Source: Reichenbachiella versicolor
GTDB taxonomy: Bacteria > Bacteroidota > Bacteroidia > Cytophagales > Cyclobacteriaceae
Direction: 5' to 3'
Assembly: GCF_003171675.1 (NCBI RefSeq)
Contig: NZ_QFZQ01000003.1
Span: 186,001 to 250,000 of the forward strand
Length of the DNA stretch: 64,000 bases
The notes beneath the pieces were generated by a model, which was given only the letters and a program-made list of their open reading frames with translations, was not told the DNA's origin and searched no databases. Positions 51,765-60,013 of this stretch are shown here, piece after piece. The position numbers were made by a program, and so were the translations under genes. Numbering within the stretch: position 1 is the stretch's first letter; each line of letters opens with the position of its first letter.

Positions 51765-53564
51765 ATGTCCCAATACCATTCACGCAAAAATCTGGATTTT
51801 CTACTCAAAGAAGTCTTTGACTTTAGTTCATTGTTAGATCTGGAGCTTTATCGAAAGCATAACAAAGAAAGTGTGAAAAAATTATTAGATATAGCCGAAG
51901 ATTTTGCTGATGAGGAACTTAGACCTTATATGGTCGAGATGGATCAACAAGAGCCCATTATTGAGAATGGTTCTGTAAAGGTGCATCCCCAAGTTTCAAA
52001 AATTATGAAAAGTTTTGGTGATGGAGGATGGATATCAGCTACAGGGTCTGAATTGAATGGAGGGCAACAGTTGCCGATGATGGTTTCAAGTATTAATCAA
52101 TTCGTATTTGGGGCTGCAAATTATAGTGCTAGCGTGTATCCATATTTGTCAGCTGGAGTTGTACGTATCATTGAAGATCATGGTACCGAATATCTCAAAA
52201 AACAGATCATACCTAAACTTCATAGCGGTGAGTGGCAAGGTGCTATGGCTATTACAGAACCAGAAGTAGGTAACTCTCTAGCAGGTGTTGAGACATTGGC
52301 AGAACCTTTGGACGATGAGGGGCAGGTTTTTTCCTTAAAAGGAGAGAAGGTATACATTTCAGCAGGTGATCATGATGGCGTAAAGAATGTTATTCATTTG
52401 GTTTTGGCAAGAATCAAAGGCTTAGACGAGGGAGAAAAAGGACTTTCTTTGTTCTTAGTACCTCAAAACAGGTTGGACTCTGAAGAATTGAATAATGCAA
52501 ATGGTGTCCAAGTTAGTTCGCTCTCTAAGAAAATGGGGAGCAAAGGGCTTCCTATGGTGTCTATTATATTTGGTCATCAAAAAGAATGTTTTGGTTATCT
52601 GATAGGTGAACAAGGAAAAGGCTTAAAGGTTATTCTTCAACACATGAATGTGGCTAGGATTGGAGTGGGGCTAGGAGCAACATCTATTGCGTCAGCGGCA
52701 TATTACTCGTCTCTTCAATATGCGCAAGAAAGACTTCAAGTGACTTTGCCTGATGATAAGAATAAAGACTCTTCACAAAGAAAGTTAATTGAGCATTCTG
52801 ATGTAAAACGTATGCTCTTGTCTCAAAAAGCTATGATGGAAGGTTCTTTATCTTTGTTGATGCAATGTGCCTATTATTATGATATGGCCAAAGCGGGACG
52901 AGAGGAGATAAAAGAAATATATAGATTAACCCTAGATTTATTGACTCCAGTAGCAAAGACTTTTCCAAGTGAGGCTGGTGTGAAATCAACTTCGGAAGCT
53001 ATGCAAATATCAGGTTTTGCCGGCTATTGTAAAGATCACCCACTAGAGCAATTTTATAGAGAAATGAAAATTCATTCTATTCATGAAGGGGCCACAGGAA
53101 TTCATGCTTTGGATTTATTGGGACGTAAAATTGTAATGGGAGGAGGAATTGCGTTTCGTGCTTTTACTGAAGAGGTATCTAAAACCATTAAGAAAACTAA
53201 GCTAGAAGTGATTGAACTTTCCAAGTATGGAGAAAGACTTAATGATGTTCTTTTTAGGTTACAGAATACCACCATGAAACTTTCTACTATGGCAATGAAA
53301 GAAAAAAAGGAGGTGTTTTTAATGGATGCTACTCTCTATTTAGAATTGTTTGGAATTGTAGCAATTGGGTGGCAATGGTTACTACAGGCTATTCCTGCAC
53401 AAATAGCTGTTAATGAGAATAGGCAAGATACTTTTTACGAGAGTAAACTCTATACTATGCGTTTCTATTTTGAATATGAATTGCCAAAAGCAGAATCAAT
53501 TATCGCAAGATTAAACAGCTCGGATAAATTGTTGTTAGATCTGAATGAAGATCATATTATTTGA
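51765..53564 (+). CDS. Acyl-CoA dehydrogenase
   Basis: 599 residues, the long form of the family with an extended C-terminus. FAD/substrate motifs include AMAITEPEVGNSLAGVETLAEPL and GEKVYISAGDHDG. The dehydrogenase core helix has MNVARIGVGLGATSIASAAYYSSLQYAQER. The MQISGFAGYCKDHPLEQFYREMKIHSIHEGATGIHALDLLGRK stretch, in pieces, carries the catalytic Glu before GATGI. It oxidises acyl-CoA to enoyl-CoA in beta-oxidation or amino-acid breakdown. No other beta-oxidation gene is adjacent. It is convergent with the small lipoprotein gene, sharing no gap. Confidence 0.94.
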   Translation: MSQYHSRKNLDFLLKEVFDFSSLLDLELYRKHNKESVKKLLDIAEDFADEELRPYMVEMDQQEPIIENGSVKVHPQVSKIMKSFGDGGWISATGSELNGGQQLPMMVSSINQFVFGAANYSASVYPYLSAGVVRIIEDHGTEYLKKQIIPKLHSGEWQGAMAITEPEVGNSLAGVETLAEPLDDEGQVFSLKGEKVYISAGDHDGVKNVIHLVLARIKGLDEGEKGLSLFLVPQNRLDSEELNNANGVQVSSLSKKMGSKGLPMVSIIFGHQKECFGYLIGEQGKGLKVILQHMNVARIGVGLGATSIASAAYYSSLQYAQERLQVTLPDDKNKDSSQRKLIEHSDVKRMLLSQKAMMEGSLSLLMQCAYYYDMAKAGREEIKEIYRLTLDLLTPVAKTFPSEAGVKSTSEAMQISGFAGYCKDHPLEQFYREMKIHSIHEGATGIHALDLLGRKIVMGGGIAFRAFTEEVSKTIKKTKLEVIELSKYGERLNDVLFRLQNTTMKLSTMAMKEKKEVFLMDATLYLELFGIVAIGWQWLLQAIPAQIAVNENRQDTFYESKLYTMRFYFEYELPKAESIIARLNSSDKLLLDLNEDHII

Positions 53565-53747
53565 TCAATGAAGAGAATACCTTGCTGTTTTAGTGTTTTT
53601 CTTAAACCGATCCCTAGAATGTTTATAAGGAAAAAACCTTTTCTTGGGTTTTGCCACTTTAGTCTTATGAGAAAATAAAGAGCTCTGACAACTAGTAACA
53701 ATACTAGTGAATGCAATTAAAAGGTAAATAGTTAGGAATCGTTTCAT
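53565..53747 (-). CDS. Small basic lipoprotein, unknown function
   Basis: I choose the ATG at 53747 (60 aa). MKRFLTIYLLIAFTSIVTSC is a lipoprotein signal with lipobox IVTSC (Cys20). The 40-residue mature part is strongly basic (Lys/Arg in TKVAKPKKRFFPYKHSRDRFKKN) and may bind nucleic acid, LPS or peptidoglycan; this is only a charge argument. Its stop abuts the acyl-CoA dehydrogenase stop. Could be a chance frame, but the good lipobox argues for a gene. Confidence 0.5.
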   Translation of the reverse strand: MKRFLTIYLLIAFTSIVTSCQSSLFSHKTKVAKPKKRFFPYKHSRDRFKKNTKTARYSLH

Positions 53748-53774
53748 AAAAGAAAAACCTTGAAAGCTCAAGGT

Positions 53775-54014
53775 TTAAATGTTTTCAATTTCTTCTTTAG
53801 GGAATGTTATTTGATAAACGGAACTTAAAGTCTCTGAAAAGAGCTTAAATTCTTCTTCATCAAAATATCTATTAGGGTCAGGGTTTTCCAATTCTTCTAA
53901 TTCAAATCCCTTTTCTCTTAATGAAGGTAGTACTTTGATGACAATGCGTTGCCATGCTAATGGTGTAATATTTTTGTTACACCAGGCTTGTAATGTCACT
54001 ATCTTGATCTTCAT
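53775..54014 (-). CDS. Small conserved-type hypothetical protein
   Basis: 79 residues with LQAWCNKNITPLAWQRIVIKVLPSLREKGFELEELENPDPNRYFDEEEF in pieces: an amphipathic helix followed by an acidic segment. It lies 33 bp after the receiver-SpoIIE phosphatase on the same strand and 27 bp before the small lipoprotein, so it is probably the fifth gene of the signalling operon. I do not recognise the family. It is not SiaC-like (DUF1987 is longer). Confidence 0.6.
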   Translation of the reverse strand: MKIKIVTLQAWCNKNITPLAWQRIVIKVLPSLREKGFELEELENPDPNRYFDEEEFKLFSETLSSVYQITFPKEEIENI

Positions 54015-54047
54015 GCTGCCTCCTCGTATTTAATGCAAAATTAGCAT

Positions 54048-55325
54048 TTATAATTTAATGCCCATGACCATAATGTCGTCGGTCTGTTTTTCGCTACCCT
54101 TCCACTCGTCAAACGCCTGCTCTAGTAATTCCTGCTGCTCATTAAATGGTTTGTCCAAATTGCCTTCCAAAGTCTTAACAAGTCTTGCCATTGTGTATTT
54201 TTTAACGTCAGGGCCTCCAAACTGATCAGGAAATCCGTCAGATGTCATGTAAAATTGAGTTTCTCCAGATTTATATTCTAGTACATGTTTTTTGTAAATT
54301 CTTTTTTGCTCTGCAAAACCACCAATTGAAACTCTCTCTCCTTTAATTGACTTAAGTTCACTCCCATGAGAATACATTAAATTTTGTCGAGCTCCAGAAA
54401 ATAGAACTTCTTCATTTTCATGATCTACAACTATAATGCTGGCATCCATTCCATGATGATTGTTACCTTCAGATTGGTTCAACATTTCTTGAACACCTAT
54501 ATCAAGATTTTCAATAATTTCAGCTGGATCAGAAACTTGGTATTCATATACAATTTGGTTGAGTAATGATTCCCCAATCATACTCATCAAAGCACCCGCT
54601 ACACCATGTCCAGTACAATCTACACATGCCATTACCGATAGAGGTTTATCTCCATCATACATTTGCGCAAACCAATAGAAGTCTCCACTTACAATATCTA
54701 GAGGCTTGAACATAACAAAATAGTCTGAAAAAGCTTCCTTAATGGTGTCAGGAGAAATAAGCATAGCACTTTGGATAGTCATGGCATACTTAATACTATC
54801 CATCAAGCGTTTGTTTACCTCTGCTAGCTCTTTAGTTCTAAGAGCCACCTTTTCTTCTAGTCCACTATTGGCAAGTTCTAGTTCTTTAATTAGATTGACT
54901 TTATCACTCTTTAATTCGTATGCTTCCAGAGCCTTGTCAATAGTTAATTTCATTTCACCTTTATCCCAAGGCTTAGTAATGTATTTGTATATTCCACATT
55001 TGTTTACAGCTTTTACTATTGCCTCAATATCGGCAAAGCCTGTAAGAATCATTCTGATTACATCTGGAAACTCAGGAAGGACTCGCTCTAGCAACTCTGT
55101 ACCAGTCATTTCAGGCATTTTCTGGTCAGTAATTAGGCACTGAACATCATTTTGCCTGAGTATTTCTATTGCCTCTTTACCACCCATGGCAGTCAAGACA
55201 TGATATTCTCTCTTGAAAGCCATTCGGAAAATTCTCAAGTTACTTTCCTCATCATCCACATATAGAATGGTATATTTCTTTTTGTCCTTTACAGGCGCTG
55301 CCGCCACTGTTTGGTTCTGCTCCAT
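54048..55325 (-). CDS. Response regulator with SpoIIE/PP2C phosphatase output
   Basis: 425 residues. The receiver domain (about 18-132) has YVDDEES and the phospho-acceptor Asp67 in ITDQKMPEMTG, with KPW at its end. A coiled coil (about 135-170) follows. The SpoIIE domain (about 180-425) has metal-binding VSGDFYW, VDCTGHGVAGALMSM, TSDGFPDQFGG and TDDIMVMGI. Phosphorylation of the receiver by the adjacent histidine kinase would switch on dephosphorylation of an anti-sigma-antagonist-type protein. It resembles SiaA/RsbU in output. It is 23 bp from the histidine-kinase gene. Confidence 0.95.
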   Translation of the reverse strand: MEQNQTVAAAPVKDKKKYTILYVDDEESNLRIFRMAFKREYHVLTAMGGKEAIEILRQNDVQCLITDQKMPEMTGTELLERVLPEFPDVIRMILTGFADIEAIVKAVNKCGIYKYITKPWDKGEMKLTIDKALEAYELKSDKVNLIKELELANSGLEEKVALRTKELAEVNKRLMDSIKYAMTIQSAMLISPDTIKEAFSDYFVMFKPLDIVSGDFYWFAQMYDGDKPLSVMACVDCTGHGVAGALMSMIGESLLNQIVYEYQVSDPAEIIENLDIGVQEMLNQSEGNNHHGMDASIIVVDHENEEVLFSGARQNLMYSHGSELKSIKGERVSIGGFAEQKRIYKKHVLEYKSGETQFYMTSDGFPDQFGGPDVKKYTMARLVKTLEGNLDKPFNEQQELLEQAFDEWKGSEKQTDDIMVMGIKL

Positions 55326-55348
55326 CGATTGTTAATCCTAGCGGTTAG

Positions 55349-57253
55349 TTATGCTTGTTGTTTTGACCCTTGCGCATCTGGAGCTGTAGGTTTGTCTGCC
55401 AAATGCTTAGGTATCAAAATTGAGAACTCTGTTCCTTTTCCTTCTTCACTATTTACAAAAATATTACCACCATGTTTTTCGATAATACCAAATGAAATAG
55501 ACATTCCAAGACCTGTACCTATACCAACCGGTTTAGTAGTAAAGAATGGTTCGAAAATTCGTCGTTTGACTTGCTCTGACATTCCTTTACCGTTGTCTTT
55601 TATTTTTATAAGTACATGTTGCTCTTGGCTTTCAGTATATAACTGGATTTCCTTATCCTTTTTCTCCTCAGGCATAGCTTGAATAGCATTACTTAAAATA
55701 TTCATAAATACTTGATTAAGCTGTCCTGGGAAACAGTTTATTTCTTTTAAATCATTATCATAGAATTTTTTAATTTCTACAATGTTTTTCGTCTTGTTTT
55801 TCAATAGAATGAGAGTAGCATCAAGAGCATCATTCATATTGGCTGGCTTCATTTCTTCCTCATCCAGTCTAGAGAATACTCTTAAACCTTTTACGATTTC
55901 TATAGTTCTTACGGCTCCTTTTTTGATGTCAGTTACAAGTTCTTTGACATCACCAACTAGGTCTTCATAACCAAGTTCCTCTTTTAAGTCTTCAATTTCT
56001 CTTCTTGCCTCTGCTAAATTTTCGGCAGCGTCAAGAGAGTCATATTTTAATATGATTTCCATTAAATCGTCAAGAGATACCTTTAAGGTATCGATACCAT
56101 TATAAACGAAGTTAATAGGATTATTGATTTCATGCGCAATACCTGCCGTTAACTGGCCAAGCGAGGCCATTTTTTCGGATTGCACTAACTGTGATTGAGT
56201 ACTTTTAAGGTTCTCGAGTGTGTTGTGAAGTTCATCTTTACTGCTACGCTCATGTTCAAGGGCTTGTTTTAGTTGATTCTCAGTGATCATTAGCTTTTCC
56301 GTAGCCTCAAGTTGCTCTTCTGCAATCCCTCTCATTCGTTCTTCTGAATACTTTACTTTTTCGTAAGCTTTTCTCAATTCATCCTGTACTCGAATCAGCT
56401 TTTCGTTAACTTCAATTTGCTTTCTCGAACTTTTAAGAATTTGTTGCTCAGATAATTTCAGTTTTTTATTTCTCTGCTCAAGTGCCCTTTGAGACATAAT
56501 GAGTTTTTCATTTACCTCTAGTTGTTTCTCAGCACTTTTTCTAAGACCTTCCTCAGACTTTTTTAATTTCATAAAGGCTTCATTAGCAGTCATGAAGTTT
56601 TTGTAAGCAAGATTTATAGATGGTCTGAATATAAATGCAGCCTGTAACAGTAATATCCCAATAATACTTGCAGTAATAAAATATCCCGCAAAGGATGATC
56701 CAGCTTTTCTTTCATGAGTCTCTTCTTCGAAAGTATCTGCAATTTCACTCATTACTCTACTAAAATGTCTTTCTTGACCTATGATACTAGCAATAGCTTG
56801 TGAAATATTCTCATTTTTAATTTCAATCGGGTCATCAAAAGAAACTTTTAAAAGTTCCTTCGAAGCGTTTAATATCTCCTTGTAAGGAATTTCAGCTTCA
56901 TCTAGTAGAAGTAAAATGTCTTCAGAGTTTTGAACTTTCGTAATGCCATAAGTTGGATCGCCTTTTTTAAGAGCCCGTTGAATTTTTTCAAATTCCGTTA
57001 AATGGCTTTTGATTCGCTTTTTAACAAGGTTAAAATTTCTCTCACTAGCGGCTATTCTTTTGGTGTTTATAAGAAGGGCATTCTTAGAAAGTTGTTCACT
57101 TATAGTAGATTGACGCTGAGAAAGTTTGACAAGTCTGGAGTCATTTTTATTCACTCCTATAGTGTCCTGAACTAAGAACTGACCGATAATTAGGGCAATT
57201 ATGATCAATATTACTGCCAGAGTATATGATCGTATAAGGTTGTCCTTTTTCAT
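55349..57253 (-). CDS. Membrane sensor histidine kinase with PilJ-like sensor and triple coiled-coil repeat
   Basis: 634 residues. Helix 1 (about 11-28) and helix 2 (about 189-208) enclose a PilJ/NarX-type four-helix sensor with QRQSTISEQLSKNALLIN. Residues 230-264, 265-299 and 300-334 are three repeats of exactly 35 residues (K-S-E-x5...QLEVNEKLIxxQ), five heptads each, forming a long coiled coil. Then HisKA with His374 in GIAHEINNP and a HATPase domain with NAIQAMP, DNGKGM and GTGLGMSISFGI. It should phosphorylate the receiver-SpoIIE protein encoded next. Confidence 0.95.
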   Translation of the reverse strand: MKKDNLIRSYTLAVILIIIALIIGQFLVQDTIGVNKNDSRLVKLSQRQSTISEQLSKNALLINTKRIAASERNFNLVKKRIKSHLTEFEKIQRALKKGDPTYGITKVQNSEDILLLLDEAEIPYKEILNASKELLKVSFDDPIEIKNENISQAIASIIGQERHFSRVMSEIADTFEEETHERKAGSSFAGYFITASIIGILLLQAAFIFRPSINLAYKNFMTANEAFMKLKKSEEGLRKSAEKQLEVNEKLIMSQRALEQRNKKLKLSEQQILKSSRKQIEVNEKLIRVQDELRKAYEKVKYSEERMRGIAEEQLEATEKLMITENQLKQALEHERSSKDELHNTLENLKSTQSQLVQSEKMASLGQLTAGIAHEINNPINFVYNGIDTLKVSLDDLMEIILKYDSLDAAENLAEARREIEDLKEELGYEDLVGDVKELVTDIKKGAVRTIEIVKGLRVFSRLDEEEMKPANMNDALDATLILLKNKTKNIVEIKKFYDNDLKEINCFPGQLNQVFMNILSNAIQAMPEEKKDKEIQLYTESQEQHVLIKIKDNGKGMSEQVKRRIFEPFFTTKPVGIGTGLGMSISFGIIEKHGGNIFVNSEEGKGTEFSILIPKHLADKPTAPDAQGSKQQA

Positions 57254-57287
57254 GACGCAATATTTTTAGATTGGAGTACTACTATTA

Positions 57288-57860
57288 CTATGCCTTGGCT
57301 TTAGATATTGGTGAAACTACTTTATCCTTTACTCCCATTTGTGAGCTAGAGATGGGGTTTGGGTTTAAAATTTTCTTTTTAATCTGCTTTAAGAAGTGCT
57401 TTTCAATACTAGATTCAAAAAACTTCAATAAAAGGGCTAACAAAAGTAAGATACCTATGCCAAAATATTTACCCATTTCTTCACTAAGATGAAGACTACT
57501 GACATCTTCAATAATTGGTTCAATGAAAAGTTGTTCTGTGATGAAAAGAACAATAAATACTACAAACAAGAGTCTAGAAGCTTTTTTGCCCACAGTCATT
57601 TTGTCGAGCTTATTAATGGTAACTTCTAGTTCAGAGTTTTTCTTTTGAATTTCAGAATTCTGATTTTTAATTTTTTGGTTAGCGTGGTCTAGTTTTTTCT
57701 GTAGTCGATCACTGATTCTTGTTATTACTTTACTCTGATCCAGCAAGTCTTTATAATTGACAGCAATATTTACTGCATCGTCCATGCTTAGATCTTTATT
57801 CTTCACCTTTCCTACATAATCAGAAAGTATCTTTTGCTCCTCGTGGTAAAGTTCCTTCAT
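57288..57860 (-). CDS. Coiled-coil protein with two membrane helices in the SiaB/histidine-kinase operon
   Basis: 190 residues. An N-terminal helical domain (1-50) is followed by a coiled coil (about 50-90, QKKLDHANQKIKNQNSEIQKKNSELE). Two membrane helices (about 97-113 and 128-146) precede a basic tail. No catalytic motif is present. It is encoded between the SiaB-like kinase and the histidine kinase on the same strand, suggesting a scaffold or membrane partner of this signalling set. I do not recognise a named family. Confidence 0.7.
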   Translation of the reverse strand: MKELYHEEQKILSDYVGKVKNKDLSMDDAVNIAVNYKDLLDQSKVITRISDRLQKKLDHANQKIKNQNSEIQKKNSELEVTINKLDKMTVGKKASRLLFVVFIVLFITEQLFIEPIIEDVSSLHLSEEMGKYFGIGILLLLALLLKFFESSIEKHFLKQIKKKILNPNPISSSQMGVKDKVVSPISKAKA

Positions 57861-57955
57861 CCTATCTTAAAATTAGACAACACTTAGATTTCTCAAAAGT
57901 ATGTTGTGTTCTTTCTTTCCTTTCATGGATAGCCAATCCTGTTTTCGTTATACAG

Positions 57956-58534
57956 CTACGCTGCAAGCTCCTTGTCTGTTTTTCTTTGACGAGGTACTCT
58001 GATTTGAAGTGTGAAATAAGAGTATTCATCATTAATCGTATGGAATTCATAAGCTAGCTTTTGGCTGGTTTTTCTTGCAATCTCTACAAAGCCTAATCCA
58101 GCAGTACCTTTATCAGAGAATTCACCATTATAAAGTATCTCTTTGTATAATTTTTTTAATCCTTCTTTATCTAACGAATTAATATTATCGATCTTTCCTT
58201 TGATTATGTTGATTTTGTTGTTGGGGATGAAATTTCCCGTCATTATGTTAAAGAAATTTTTTCTTGCCGTTACCATCAAAAGTCCAGCCTTTGAATCATA
58301 AGTACTTATTTTTTGATCTTCAGAAACCTCATCCATATGATGATAAAGGTTTTGAATGCATTCAGTCGCGGCACCATAGAATTTTTTCTTTATAATTCTG
58401 TCTTGCTCTATCTCTCCGATTCTTTCTTCTAGCGTCTCGATGATAGAAGTAACCAAGTCAAATGTTACTTCCCCTTTGTACATCAATACAATGTTAGAAT
58501 CATATACGTTTTTGTATTTTTTCAGTAAATCCAT
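57956..58534 (-). CDS. SiaB-family (DUF6272) GHKL-type protein kinase
   Basis: 192 residues. The N-box is FYGAATECIQNLYHH (Glu58, Asn62) and the G-box is KGTAGLGFVEIARK; the fold is the anti-sigma/GHKL ATPase as in SiaB, the kinase that phosphorylates SiaC and opposes SiaA phosphatase. The SpoIIE phosphatase encoded three genes downstream would be the SiaA-type antagonist. No SiaC (DUF1987) gene is in the operon, so the shared substrate must be elsewhere. Probably the first gene of the leftward operon. Confidence 0.85.
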   Translation of the reverse strand: MDLLKKYKNVYDSNIVLMYKGEVTFDLVTSIIETLEERIGEIEQDRIIKKKFYGAATECIQNLYHHMDEVSEDQKISTYDSKAGLLMVTARKNFFNIMTGNFIPNNKINIIKGKIDNINSLDKEGLKKLYKEILYNGEFSDKGTAGLGFVEIARKTSQKLAYEFHTINDEYSYFTLQIRVPRQRKTDKELAA

Positions 58535-58930
58535 TTTGATCCTCTACTTGGTGAACCGAATTGTAATATTATACTATCTGTTGTTTCTAACCGAGTAATT
58601 TATGCTTAATCAATTGTTTTTCTTTGAGTAAAAATAAATTGTACTTTTCAAAGATGGTCGAATAAAGAGTATTCTAGGGTGGTTTATGGGACTATCTTAG
58701 GACTAAGACAAGTGAATATTCTTCAAATTAACCTATAAACACGAGCGAACTCTATCAATTCGTGTTTAATTGCGAATTTTACCAATAATTACCTACACTT
58801 CCAAGTTTTAGTGTTTGTTTTGGGTATTATTTACTGTTTAGGGCGAGGTTCTAAGTGATTTACCTACACTTTTGGAGTTTTGGATTTTACTGATGGAAGC
58901 TCGTAAATTTCTAATAGTTGATATTCTTAT
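58535..58930. other. 396-bp divergent region with a 12-bp repeat and hairpin
   Basis: TTACCTACACTT occurs at 58789-58800 and again at 58860-58871, 71 bp apart. TAAACACG (58736-58743) pairs with CGTGTTTA (58761-58768) with flanking GAA/TTC. It lies between the SiaB operon and the TPR-thrS genes and probably holds both promoters; no gene is evident. Confidence 0.65.
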
Positions 58931-60013
58931 ATGTCTTTTTTAAATAGTTTAACAAGGTTATTTTTTGGATTATTTATATGTGTATTCCTTTTCCTAAGTT
59001 CATGCGGTATTAAAAGGTCTCAGTATGAGGTTTCGGATGTAAAATTAGATGGTTCTAAATATGGTAATAAGCCAATTGTTAGTGAAAATGAATTTGAAAC
59101 CGTAAGACAATTAGGCTCCTTGGCTATTGAAAAGCTTACTTTAGAGTATTTAGAGAATGTTTTTGTCAGGAATAAAAATTCAACTACTGTTTTAAAAGTA
59201 GTTGGTGAACGATTGTTGGAGAAGAAAGAATATTTGAAAGCTGAAAGAGTTTTCAAATCAATATCAGATTTTGAAGAGTATCCGCAAGTACTAGCTTATT
59301 TAGCTCTCATTTTTGCTAATACTAACAGAAACGAGTTGGCTATGGATTATATGAACCGTTGTATTTATTTAGATCCAGAGAATAAGGATATAACTTCCCA
59401 GAAGGCAAAGGTTTATTTAGCGTTAAAAGATTCACTATCGGCACTGAAGTATTATGAATTGTCATTTGAAGAAGATTCTTTGGACATGAGATCTATAAAG
59501 GAATTAGTATATCTGTACCTTCATAAGGGGGATTTGGATAGGGCCGTAGAATTATATGATAGATTAGATAAGCAATATTTGTCTAAGGACTATTTTTATT
59601 CCTTGGGTTCAAAAATTATCGGTACAAAAGAGAATAGTTTGGGGGTGAGACTTTTAGAAGATGGTTTAGTGAATGGAGATGTCAGGTCAGGTATGAAATT
59701 GATTAAACATTATAAAGGTCTTAATAATCTTGACTCTGTATATTTTTATTCAGACATGTTATTACAAGTGGATTCTATGAATTTATATGGGCTGTGTAGT
59801 AAGGCAGACTACTTTAATGATAAAGGGTATTTTAGTAGTAGTGTACAGTATTATGAGAAGGTTTTATCAATAGATTCCTTGAATGAAGAAGCTCGGTTAG
59901 GACTTTCTAAAGTCTACGGAAAAATTGCATATTTGCGCAAAATTAAAGAACAGAAAGAGTCCCTTCAGTTGTTGGAAGTGCCGTCTCTCGATGTTAGAGA
60001 AATTTCAAATTAA
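58931..60013 (+). CDS. TPR-repeat lipoprotein
   Basis: 360 residues. A lipoprotein signal ends in FLSSC (Cys25). From about residue 90 at least six tetratricopeptide repeats follow, for example [33 protein letters not shown] and [28 protein letters not shown] in pieces, with the usual Ala/Gly/Tyr spacing. TPR lipoproteins usually scaffold envelope protein complexes. The stop overlaps the thrS start codon (TAATG), which couples an envelope protein to a synthetase gene; a functional reason is not apparent. Confidence 0.82.
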   Translation: MSFLNSLTRLFFGLFICVFLFLSSCGIKRSQYEVSDVKLDGSKYGNKPIVSENEFETVRQLGSLAIEKLTLEYLENVFVRNKNSTTVLKVVGERLLEKKEYLKAERVFKSISDFEEYPQVLAYLALIFANTNRNELAMDYMNRCIYLDPENKDITSQKAKVYLALKDSLSALKYYELSFEEDSLDMRSIKELVYLYLHKGDLDRAVELYDRLDKQYLSKDYFYSLGSKIIGTKENSLGVRLLEDGLVNGDVRSGMKLIKHYKGLNNLDSVYFYSDMLLQVDSMNLYGLCSKADYFNDKGYFSSSVQYYEKVLSIDSLNEEARLGLSKVYGKIAYLRKIKEQKESLQLLEVPSLDVREISN

